Assembly (NCBI GenBank): GCA_937901895.1
Contig: CALGTD010000134.1
Coordinates: 1 to 7,807, forward strand
Direction: 5' to 3'
DNA from: an uncultured Spartobacteria bacterium
Lineage (GTDB): Bacteria > Verrucomicrobiota > Verrucomicrobiia > Chthoniobacterales > JAATET01
Length of the DNA stretch: 7,807 nucleotides
Shown: piece after piece, positions 1 through 5,222 of the stretch
How the letters are laid out: each line of letters starts with the position of its first letter
Position numbering within the stretch: position 1 is the first letter of the stretch
Translations under genes and position numbers: made by a program
The notes under the pieces: model-generated
Databases searched by the model: none
What the model saw: the letters and a program-made list of their open reading frames with translations, nothing else
Told to the model about the DNA's origin: nothing

Positions 1-1
1 G

Positions 2-30
2 GCGCGGCGGTCGCAAACCGCCGCGCTTTT
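2..30 (+). terminator. Rho-independent terminator, perfect 10-bp stem
   Basis: The arms GCGCGGCGGT (2-11) and ACCGCCGCGC (17-26) are exact reverse complements around a 5-nt loop, and TTTT follows at 27-30. This is a textbook intrinsic terminator for transcription arriving on the plus strand from left of the window. It also begins 11 bases past the stop codon of the minus-strand peptidase gene, so it may serve both directions. Any U tract for the minus strand would fall outside the window. Confidence 0.85.
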
Positions 31-36
31 CCGCGT

Positions 37-1443
37 CTACCTCCGCCGCACGACGACGGTTCGCAGATCGGATCGCTTTCCCGCCACATCCACCGCCTGG
101 AGATGGATCCGGTTTCCGCCTCGGCGGAGCCGGATGACAGCCGTCCACGCATTCGGGCTTCCCGACGTGCGGATCGCGCGTCCATCGGCCTCCACCGAAA
201 TGGAGACGACTTCAAACTCCCCCGATGCCGTGCCGCGCAGACGGAGGCGCTGTCCGCGTGCACCGAGTCGCTGGCGCCTGCGCACGTCGATGGTGGGGTT
301 CGGACCGAAGAACGCGCGCCGGAACATGTTCAGCAACTCGATGCCATTCGGCGCGCCCCAGCCCGTGCAGGCATCCCAGCCCGGTCCGGCCTCGTAGCCG
401 TAGGACGGGAAGAATTCGGAAGGCGGGATGTTGTTGCCCACCGTGATGTCGTGAAACGCCGGGGACCCGGGGCCGATGCTGTAGATGATCGGGTTGATGA
501 ATCCCACGTTGCGGCCGAGTTCGGCGTTGATCCGCGCAATCAGGGCCGCCCAGAACGGCGCGCACGCGCTCGTGCCCATCCAGCCGTTGTTGCCCATCGC
601 CATCGCCGCCACGTCGGGCACGCCGCGCCCGGTTCTTCGAACCCCGTTGATCGGAAACGACAGCGGACGCACCTTCGCCTGCCACCACGGCACAGGTCCC
701 GGCAGGACGCCGCCTCCCGACGCCAGCCACGGAAAATGCGCCGTGGCGGGATCCGGCGGATAGTTCCAGAACACCTGCAGCAGCCCGCTCGACTTCGGAA
801 CCATCACCCCGCCCACCGCCAGCGCATAGGGGCTCGCCGCGGGAAAGGCGACGCGTCCTCCGCCGGAATCCCCCGAGGCAATGCACACCGTCACACCCGC
901 TTCGCCCGCTTCCTTGAGCGCGGTGTTGATGAGTTCCACATCCTCGTCGGCCCACCAATGTTCCCACGGACCCTGCGCCGCACCGAAACTGCACGACAAC
1001 ACGTCGCAACCGTCGGCGACCGCCTGCCCGATCGCCTCCGCGATGCCCTCCCCGCTGCCGACCGTGAGGTAATAGCGGATCTTCGCCTCCGGCACATACG
1101 TGCCGATGATCCGCCCATCCATCAGCAACTCACCGCTCGGGTCGGTGTTCGTCTGCCCGGCCACGAGCACGACCGTGAAGGACGGAATCGGAAGCTGGTG
1201 AAAAAGAAACCATCCCTTGAGGTCCTCCAGATCGATGCCCAGCTCGCCCTGCGCCGCCCAGCCAATGATGCCCACCGTCTGCCCATAACCGGAGCCGGGA
1301 GGCAGCCCGAAAAGCACCCCCGTTTGCTCGGGTTGGAAATCCACGATCGGCGTCGGCGAGGGCTCAATGTCCGCGCCTGCGGCCGCATGCATTCCCGTCC
1401 ACATCATGGCGGCAACCGCCGCGATCCGCCCCATCCATTTCAT
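37..1443 (-). CDS. Secreted sedolisin-type (S53) serine-carboxyl peptidase
   Basis: This is a 468-aa predicted exported endopeptidase. Residues 1-24 form a signal peptide (MKWMGRIAAV, then an Ala-rich stretch). The catalytic domain covers about 50-375. Glu105 and Asp109 (GELLMD) have the four-residue spacing of the sedolisin Glu/Asp pair. Asp192 in ASGDSG fits the oxyanion Asp, and Ser292 in GTSACAP is the nucleophile. HDI at 331-333 and GPGWD at 353-357 match the calcium site of kumamolisin-like enzymes. SCSFG (150-154) is another family block. Residues 385-468 look like an Ig-like domain ending in a VDVAGKRS strand. Family members usually carry a long activation propeptide, but only about 25 residues separate the signal from the catalytic domain here. 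An upstream in-frame ATG at 1542 would add 33 residues without signal-peptide character; the ATG at 1443 has AGGA 8 nt before it. The family is clear; the substrate is unknown. Confidence 0.9.
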   Translation of the reverse strand: MKWMGRIAAVAAMMWTGMHAAAGADIEPSPTPIVDFQPEQTGVLFGLPPGSGYGQTVGIIGWAAQGELGIDLEDLKGWFLFHQLPIPSFTVVLVAGQTNTDPSGELLMDGRIIGTYVPEAKIRYYLTVGSGEGIAEAIGQAVADGCDVLSCSFGAAQGPWEHWWADEDVELINTALKEAGEAGVTVCIASGDSGGGRVAFPAASPYALAVGGVMVPKSSGLLQVFWNYPPDPATAHFPWLASGGGVLPGPVPWWQAKVRPLSFPINGVRRTGRGVPDVAAMAMGNNGWMGTSACAPFWAALIARINAELGRNVGFINPIIYSIGPGSPAFHDITVGNNIPPSEFFPSYGYEAGPGWDACTGWGAPNGIELLNMFRRAFFGPNPTIDVRRRQRLGARGQRLRLRGTASGEFEVVSISVEADGRAIRTSGSPNAWTAVIRLRRGGNRIHLQAVDVAGKRSDLRTVVVRRR

Positions 1444-1618
1444 AAGAATCGTCCTGCACAGGTTTCGTCCGCCGGCACCGGGAACACCGCCCCCGGGAAT
1501 GCCTCGCGCCGCCGGAATCGGGTTTCGCAAACAAGGCACCACATCGGCGGCTTACCTCGCACGAATTCCGCCGCCGGGCAACCATCGTCGTCATCCCCGG
1601 CACCACCACGGCGCGCGG
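1444..1618 (-). other. Spacer between TRIC gene and S53 gene
   Basis: These 175 bases lie between the stop of the UPF0126/TRIC gene and the start of the peptidase gene, both read leftwards. Apart from the AGGA site I see no clear -35/-10 pair and no stem-loop with a T run, so I cannot say whether the two genes share a transcript. A peptidase promoter would have to lie here if they do not. Confidence 0.4.
1452..1455 (-). promoter_or_regulatory. Shine-Dalgarno AGGA of the S53 peptidase
   Basis: AGGA on the minus strand lies 8 nt before the ATG at 1443. It supports that start over the longer in-frame ATG at 1542, because the signal peptide begins exactly at 1443. Confidence 0.6.
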
Positions 1619-2251
1619 CTACCCCTTCAGCACGAGCCAGCGCGGCATGTGGAGGTTCCAGCGAATTGCCGCCGCGCGCAGCAGGAAGCTCACCGTCACC
1701 CCGGCCGCAGCACCCGCCAGCCGGTATTGCGGCGCCAGCGCCAGCACCGTGGCAAACAGCACGCACCCGATCGTCATCGGCACCGCATACAGCTCCCGCG
1801 ACATCAGCAGCGTCCGGCGTCCCGCCAGCACATCACGCATCAGGCCGCCGCCGATTGCCGTCACCACCCCAAGGATCACCGGCCCCAGCGGCAGGCCGAA
1901 CCCGTATTTCCACACCTTCTCCGTCGCCAGGATCGCAAAAAACGCCGCGCCGAAGGCATCGAGGTAAAGGAAGATGGAATAGATCTGCCCCTCGGTGAAC
2001 AGCGACCGCGTGAAGAACGCCAGCGCCGACGCCGCCAGCGCCACCCAGAGGTAGGAAAGGTCCTCCGCCCAGAAGATCGGCGCGTTCAGGATCGCGTCCC
2101 GCAACGTGCCGCCACCCACCGAAGTGATTGCGCCCAGCACCAGCACGCCGAAGAAATCCACCCCGTCGCGCTTGATCGCCGCCACCGCCGTGATGGCAAA
2201 GGCCGCCACCGCAGCCAGACCCATCCAGTAACCCACTTCAGACGCCGACAT
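1619..2251 (-). CDS. TRIC/UPF0126 family integral membrane protein
   Basis: A 210-aa hydrophobic protein with about seven predicted membrane spans, the normal length for the UPF0126 (YicG/YadS-like) family. The family is homologous to trimeric intracellular cation channels and is thought to conduct monovalent cations across the inner membrane. The internal duplication is plain: each half carries the glycine hinge signature, GGGTLRD at 46-52 and GGGLMRD at 134-140. DAFGAAFFAI (98-107) and the RELYA block (152-156) are also typical. The ATG at 2251 starts the first hydrophobic helix directly. There is no strong Shine-Dalgarno, only a weak GGCGG. It sits upstream of the peptidase gene on the same strand, but I see no functional link. 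Family assignment is secure; ion selectivity cannot be read from the sequence. Confidence 0.93.
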   Translation of the reverse strand: MSASEVGYWMGLAAVAAFAITAVAAIKRDGVDFFGVLVLGAITSVGGGTLRDAILNAPIFWAEDLSYLWVALAASALAFFTRSLFTEGQIYSIFLYLDAFGAAFFAILATEKVWKYGFGLPLGPVILGVVTAIGGGLMRDVLAGRRTLLMSRELYAVPMTIGCVLFATVLALAPQYRLAGAAAGVTVSFLLRAAAIRWNLHMPRWLVLKG

Positions 2252-2413
2252 GCCGCCAGCATGCCGCGCACCCGCTCAATCCGCGAGGGAATCCCGCGTC
2301 ATCACGCGCATGACCCGTTGGGTTGAACACGCAGACCACGAGGCTTTAGGGTGGTCCCGGAATTGCCTCGCGCGCTCCCACGCGTCGCGGATCTCCATGG
2401 TTCCGAGGTTTAG

Positions 2414-2440
2414 GTAGGTCGAGGACCTCCGGGCCTCGAC
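2414..2440 (+). repeat. REP-like element, GTAG head, 7-bp stem
   Basis: GTAG at 2414-2417 directly abuts a perfect stem GTCGAGG (2418-2424) / CCTCGAC (2434-2440) with the 9-nt loop ACCTCCGGG. A GTAG head next to a short palindrome is the layout of REP elements moved by RAYT (Y1-type REP-associated) transposases. The neighbouring element at 2455-2481 is the same module inverted, with an identical loop but a different stem. Confidence 0.6.
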
Positions 2441-2454
2441 AGCGTTAAACAATT

Positions 2455-2481
2455 CTGCGGGCCCGGAGGTCCCGCAGCTAC
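2455..2481 (-). repeat. REP-like element, inverted partner
   Basis: On the minus strand GTAG (2481-2478) abuts a perfect 7-bp stem CTGCGGG/CCCGCAG around the loop ACCTCCGGG. Loop and head match the plus-strand element at 2414-2440 while the stem bases differ, so the structure is kept and the sequence is not. The two elements face each other across 14 bases (2441-2454), resembling a BIME-type pair. Confidence 0.6.
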
Positions 2482-2503
2482 CTCGTTACATTAGTGCCAC
2501 CTC

Positions 2504-2519
2504 GATCGCCTCCGCGATC
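2504..2519. repeat. Hairpin GATCGC-CTCC-GCGATC
   Basis: A perfect 6-bp stem with a 4-nt loop. The second copy of this unit, at 2648-2664, has a 7-bp stem (GATCGCC/GGCGATC) with a 3-nt loop, so the pairing is kept despite the base changes. Confidence 0.55.
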
Positions 2520-2623
2520 CGATGTTCCGGGCCGCGACAGCGTTATCATTCTGCCTCGATTCAATCCGTCTTTGGCAGGTCGCGGAGTTGCCTCGCGCGC
2601 TCCCGCGCGTCTCGCCCTGCGGG

Positions 2624-2644
2624 CTGACCTTTCGGTCAGGCTAC
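2624..2644 (-). repeat. GTAG-headed hairpin with GAAA tetraloop
   Basis: Read on the minus strand, GTAG (2644-2641) and one spacer base precede CTGACC-GAAA-GGTCAG, a perfect 6-bp stem closed by a GNRA tetraloop. A very stable RNA hairpin is expected if this strand is transcribed. Orientation matches the elements at 2455-2481 and 2674-2698. Confidence 0.55.
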
Positions 2645-2673
2645 CTCGATCGCCCCCGGCGATCCGATGTTCC

Positions 2674-2698
2674 GCGGGCCCGGGGGTCCCGCAGCTAC
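2674..2698 (-). repeat. REP-like element, second family B copy
   Basis: The minus strand reads GTAG (2698-2695) followed by CTGCGGG, loop ACCCCCGGG, and CCCGC. The inner stem is 5 bp (2674-2678 with 2688-2692). It differs from the copy at 2455-2481 by one base in the loop and by decay of the outer stem pairs. Confidence 0.55.
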
Positions 2699-2735
2699 CT
2701 TGAATAAGGCCGGGGTGGCCTGACTCCGTCAGCCC

Positions 2736-2765
2736 GTAGGGTGATCTTCCTGGGACGGGAAGATC
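2736..2765. repeat. GTAG-headed 8-bp hairpin downstream of NTase gene
   Basis: GATCTTCC (2743-2750) and GGAAGATC (2758-2765) form a perfect 8-bp stem with a 7-nt loop. GTAG stands at 2736-2739, three bases before it on the plus strand. A smaller hairpin (CTGAC-TCC-GTCAG, 2720-2732) adjoins. The 8-bp stem begins 48 bases past the stop of the nucleotidyltransferase gene and could slow RNA polymerase or protect an RNA end. Neither strand has a T run, so I do not call it an intrinsic terminator. Confidence 0.5.
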
Positions 2766-2813
2766 GGCAACTCCCGCAGCCACCCCTCAATGGCGTGGGG
2801 ATCGTGCGCCCCA

Positions 2814-3302
2814 CTACCTGCCTTCCCCGCGCAGGCGCTCGCGGATCGCTTCCAGCTCCAGCACCGCGTGCAGGTCGCGTGGCCGGCCCATCGCCCGCTT
2901 CGCGGCAATCAGCGCATCGAGCGTGAGCACCCGGATCACCACCCCGTCGAGATCGATCGGCTCGCTCGCGGCCAGACACGCCGCATAGTCACCCACGCCT
3001 TTGATCTCCCCGAGGCAATCGAGCTGTCCCCAATCCGTCGTCAGATACAGATTCTTCAGGTCGCCCTTTTCCGCCTCCTCGCGGGTGAATGGCAGCCGCT
3101 GCGGCGTCATGCGATGCACCGGTCGCATCTCCGCAAAAGCCGAGTAAATCCGCACGAGATTCGCCGCGCCCATGTCGCACACCACGTCCACATCGCGTGT
3201 CACCAGACTCGACCCCTGCGCCACCACGCCGAATCCTCCGGCGAGAACAAAATCGACTTCAAATTCCCGCAGGCGCAGGACGATCTCCTTAAGACCTTGC
3301 AC
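2814..3302 (-). CDS. Nucleotidyltransferase-fold protein of a TA-like pair
   Basis: A 162-aa protein of the polymerase-beta-type nucleotidyltransferase superfamily (MNT/AbiEii-like). Such enzymes transfer a nucleotide to RNA or protein, and in toxin-antitoxin systems to a partner. The signature is AGGFGVV (21-27), then TRDVDVV (35-41), where Asp37 and Asp39 would bind metal. Asp95 in GQLDCL is a candidate third carboxylate. LTLDALIAAKRAMGRPRDL (126-144) is the usual C-terminal helix block. The start is GTG at 3302: an in-frame TGA lies two codons upstream and GAGGG (3315-3311) sits 8 nt before it. It overlaps the preceding 67-aa gene by 14 bases, so translation is probably coupled. It could be an intact stand-alone enzyme, a toxin, or an antitoxin; the sequence does not decide. 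Confidence 0.8.
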   Translation of the reverse strand: MQGLKEIVLRLREFEVDFVLAGGFGVVAQGSSLVTRDVDVVCDMGAANLVRIYSAFAEMRPVHRMTPQRLPFTREEAEKGDLKNLYLTTDWGQLDCLGEIKGVGDYAACLAASEPIDLDGVVIRVLTLDALIAAKRAMGRPRDLHAVLELEAIRERLRGEGR

Positions 3303-3492
3303 GGTTCAATCCCTCGCGAAGCTCGTCGACGAGTTCCAGCGCCGCATCATTCTGCCTCAGGCGCTCCGCAGGGGAGAGCCGGAGATTTTCCTCCAGCAGC
3401 GAGAGATCGATGCCATAGGCCGCCGCCCGCTCACAGGCCGTGAGGCCGTCGTCGGTCCGCCAAAACCGCTCCAGCTCCGCAGGCAATTCCAT
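3289..3492 (-). CDS. Small partner protein of the nucleotidyltransferase
   Basis: A 67-aa, mostly helical, charged protein. Its hallmark is the stretch 26-59: YGIDLSLLEENL, then LSPAERLRQND, then a helix with ELVDELRE. Short proteins with this L(S/T)P-x-ERLR-x-(N/H)D pattern are, to my knowledge, often encoded just before nucleotidyltransferase genes like the next one. That makes it a likely partner or antitoxin-like subunit, although I know of no demonstrated role. I use the ATG at 3492; the frame stays open to 3645 but that extension is Arg/Ser/Pro-rich and looks non-coding. The Shine-Dalgarno is weak. The last 14 bases overlap the start of the nucleotidyltransferase gene. Confidence 0.7.
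   Translation of the reverse strand: MELPAELERFWRTDDGLTACERAAAYGIDLSLLEENLRLSPAERLRQNDAALELVDELREGLNRARS
3311..3315 (-). promoter_or_regulatory. Shine-Dalgarno GAGGG for the GTG start
   Basis: GAGGG on the minus strand, 8 nt before GTG at 3302, lies inside the last codons of the upstream 67-aa gene. It fixes the non-ATG start of the nucleotidyltransferase. Confidence 0.65.
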
Positions 3493-3565
3493 GCCCGTAA
3501 TCTGCGCGCATCCCCGCCGGAAGTCGAGGCCGCTGGTCGTCCCGGGGGGCGGGGAAGAACCGAAA

Positions 3566-4363
3566 TCACTCCTCCTGCGAGATCGACCACTTCCCGGCGC
3601 GGAATTCTCCATCCTTGAACTCCACCGGAATGGTGAGCGTCGCATGTGGGGAGCCCTCCGCCTTGGAATGCCCGGGGTCCCGGTAAATGTGATGGTGCCA
3701 CGTCATCGTCTGCACATCGAGCCAGTGCCCGCGATGCCATGGCTCCCAGCCGTCCTTCTCGAGCGCGTTCCAGACTTCCCGCCCTCCCGTGAGATCGTAG
3801 CGGCGAAACTTCTTTGTCCCGGGGTCGAGGCCGATGGCGATGGGCTCCACGAGGCTCCCCTGCCCACTGTAATGCACCTCGAGAACCACGAAATCCTGCC
3901 CGCCAAAGGTCACCACATCCGACGCCGTGTGATCGTCCGTCGCTCCTCCCGTCGTGAAAAAGACCGGGCTGTATCCCTTTTCGTTTCGCGCGACCAGCAG
4001 GATCCCGAGAGCGCGACCAGTTCGACCCTCCCCCATTTCTTCTCTGGGAATGTAACGCACCGCCACCATCTGCCTTCCCTCCAGCCACCCCAGATCCTCC
4101 ATCGCCGGAAATGGATCGAAATCCCCGTTCGCCCGCCACTCGATGGACGAAGGCTCCGCCTCCCCCTCCTCGAAATGCGGCACCGGAACGTGGGTCGCAT
4201 AGAACTCCAGCGGCTTCGTGAGTGTGGAGTCGATCGCGTTCGTCGGCGCGTGTTCCTCCGGCCTCAAGTCCGGCACGAACTCATACGGCCCGCCCGAGTC
4301 CGCAAGCAGACGGCCCGCGAAGCCAAGGACGAGAAGACAGCGAAGGAGGGCCATGGGCTTCAT
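3566..4363 (-). CDS. Secreted protein of unknown function
   Basis: I do not recognise this 265-aa protein. Residues 1-21 (MKPMALLRCL, then LVLGFAGRLLA) form a signal peptide with probable cleavage near Ala21, so it should be exported. The mature part is beta-rich in appearance, with no further membrane span. It is strikingly rich in Trp and His near the C terminus: WHRGHW at 209-214 and WHHH at 222-225, followed by DPGH at 229-232. These could bind a metal, but that is speculation. Codon use is that of the high-GC backbone, so it does not belong to the AT-rich cassette to its right. The ATG at 4363 is preferred; a TTG at 4372 and an ATG at 4354 are also in frame. A perfect hairpin (4373-4388) lies 9 bases upstream of the start. 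Confidence 0.75.
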   Translation of the reverse strand: MKPMALLRCLLVLGFAGRLLADSGGPYEFVPDLRPEEHAPTNAIDSTLTKPLEFYATHVPVPHFEEGEAEPSSIEWRANGDFDPFPAMEDLGWLEGRQMVAVRYIPREEMGEGRTGRALGILLVARNEKGYSPVFFTTGGATDDHTASDVVTFGGQDFVVLEVHYSGQGSLVEPIAIGLDPGTKKFRRYDLTGGREVWNALEKDGWEPWHRGHWLDVQTMTWHHHIYRDPGHSKAEGSPHATLTIPVEFKDGEFRAGKWSISQEE

Positions 4364-4372
4364 AGGCGGCAA

Positions 4373-4388
4373 GGGTCCGAGAGGACCC
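4373..4388. repeat. Hairpin in the 5' leader of the secreted protein gene
   Basis: GGGTCC-GAGA-GGACCC is a perfect 6-bp stem. It ends 9 nt before the chosen ATG at 4363 on the minus strand, where a ribosome site would be expected; no good Shine-Dalgarno is seen there. It could lower translation or be a degraded repeat. Confidence 0.4.
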
Positions 4389-4468
4389 GGCCGACGGCAT
4401 CGCCTACACCGCGACGCCCATCGAAAGGAGCCCGAGCCCGGGAGGGGGAAGAATCTCTGCGCATGCTA

Positions 4469-4491
4469 GTTATCCTCACTCCTCGATTCAA
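4469..4491. repeat. Repeat GTTATC-N6-CCTCGATTCAA at cassette edge
   Basis: GTTATC at 4469-4474, then six bases, then CCTCGATTCAA at 4481-4491. The same arrangement with the same spacing occurs at 2542-2564 in the hairpin array. The TGAATCGAG core returns in inverted orientation at 7765-7773 and 7794-7802. This copy lies just past the 3' end of the three-gene cassette. Confidence 0.5.
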
Positions 4492-4502
4492 GACGGCGAG
4501 AA

Positions 4503-5222
4503 TTACGCCGCTCTCACCAGAGGCATCCCATCATATGTTCGTCCATTGAACTCCCGCCCAGTAGTAGATTTTCGGACGCCACCCCATTGTTTGAAAAAGA
4601 ATGGAACCTTTGCGTTTCGGCAGGCACAGAAGATTTCCCGGACCCACTCCGGATCCATCGGACGAGCACCGATCCCGGATTCTCCTCCAACGATCACCCA
4701 ATCGATACCCTCAAGATCGATTGTTGCGATACTTCCGATCAATGGCTCGCACGATAAAAACCGAACCGCTGCAGGCACCTTCCGCAGATCATCGACGCGA
4801 TTAAGGACCTGAGAATCTTCAACGCTTACGCCCATCCATACGTTGGGGGGCCATTTAATTCTGTCCGAGAGCTTTCGAAGTCTCGCACTACGTTTCGTGA
4901 GGACTTGGAAGGTATGGTGTGAGCATTCTCGCATCACATCGAACACTTCCTGAATGAAGGACAACGGAACCTTTTCGTGGAAGAGATCACTCATCGAATT
5001 CACGAAAATCCGTTTCGGGGATCTCCACCTTTTTGGAAGCTCAAGCGCGTCAGGATGCAGGGTGACCTCGAAGGCGTTGCGATAGCGTTCACTTCCCATT
5101 GCTCTAAGCCGAAACGCAAGTCGACTGGCGTAACAGTTCTTACAACCTGCCGACACCTTGGAGCAGCCTGTTACTGGATTCCAAGTAGCGTCGGTCCACT
5201 CGATGTGTGAATTGTCGGCCAT
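4503..5222 (-). CDS. DUF5131 / phage Gp37-Gp68 family three-Cys protein
   Basis: A full-length 239-aa member of the DUF5131 (PF07505, Gp37/Gp68) family. The N terminus has the hallmark IEWTDATWNPVTGCSKV followed by a cysteine cluster Cys20-x6-Cys27-x2-Cys30, which recalls the iron-sulfur triad of radical SAM proteins. Further family blocks in order are FVNSMSDLFH (73-82), FQVLTKR (105-111), WMGVSVED (129-136), FLSCEPL (155-161), IVGGESG (177-183), FFFKQWGG (208-215) and the end block GREFNGRTYDGMP (222-234). No reaction is established that I know of; radical SAM-like chemistry is inferred from the cysteines. The start at 5222 overlaps the stop of tcmP as TAATG, with GAAGG too close to act as a normal ribosome site, so reinitiation is likely. 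Its presence with TcmP is a recognised pairing. Confidence 0.92.
   Translation of the reverse strand: MADNSHIEWTDATWNPVTGCSKVSAGCKNCYASRLAFRLRAMGSERYRNAFEVTLHPDALELPKRWRSPKRIFVNSMSDLFHEKVPLSFIQEVFDVMRECSHHTFQVLTKRSARLRKLSDRIKWPPNVWMGVSVEDSQVLNRVDDLRKVPAAVRFLSCEPLIGSIATIDLEGIDWVIVGGESGIGARPMDPEWVREIFCACRNAKVPFFFKQWGGVRKSTTGREFNGRTYDGMPLVRAA

Larger units (their letters stand above)
2363..2702. repeat. Cluster of dispersed intergenic repeat units
   Basis: At least three word families recur in this block. Family A: 23 bases at 2363-2385 and 2588-2610 with one mismatch (TTGCCTCGCGCGCTCCC core). Family B: 27 bases at 2457-2483 and 2674-2700 with one mismatch (GCGGGCCCGG core). Family C: 2499-2528 and 2643-2673, differing only at a hairpin tip. 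A shorter unit, CGACAGCGTTA, occurs at 2437-2447 and 2535-2545, and ATTCTGC follows each copy (2452-2458, 2548-2554). The units are shuffled rather than tandem, as expected of dispersed palindromic elements that landed next to or inside one another. Confidence 0.8.
2252..2813. other. Gene-free region with hairpin array
   Basis: No supportable gene occurs in these 562 bases; the short frames across it lack a plausible start or family resemblance. From 2252 to about 2360 I see nothing specific. From 2363 to 2765 the sequence is a patchwork of small perfect inverted repeats and near-identical dispersed repeats, listed separately. Any promoter for the TRIC gene should be near 2252-2340, but I cannot identify one. 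Confidence 0.7.

Noticed and set aside
103..1998. A 631-codon plus-strand open frame
   Set aside because: It runs antisense across the S53 gene and most of the TRIC gene, both with unmistakable family motifs. Its translation is Arg/Pro/His-rich low-complexity sequence typical of GC-rich shadow frames.
1367..2326. A 319-codon plus-strand open frame
   Set aside because: Antisense to the TRIC gene, with Arg/His-rich composition and no domain; a shadow.
2363..2702. CRISPR array
   Set aside because: The repeats are shuffled, of several kinds and irregularly spaced, with no constant repeat/spacer unit and no cas gene nearby.
2743..2765. Intrinsic terminator of the nucleotidyltransferase operon
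   Set aside because: The stem is perfect but no T run follows on either strand, so it is listed only as a hairpin.
3357..4139. A 260-codon minus-strand frame inside the secreted protein gene
   Set aside because: Gly/Arg-rich out-of-frame reading of a better-supported gene; it also collides with the 67-aa gene.
3440..4549. A 369-codon plus-strand open frame
   Set aside because: Antisense to the secreted protein gene, which has a signal peptide and normal protein composition; the plus frame is Arg-rich and lacks motifs.
4503..5222. Phage structural or tail gene, from the Gp37/Gp68 name
   Set aside because: The family name is historical; the CX6CX2C cluster and the TcmP neighbour point to an enzyme-like accessory protein, and no other phage genes are present.
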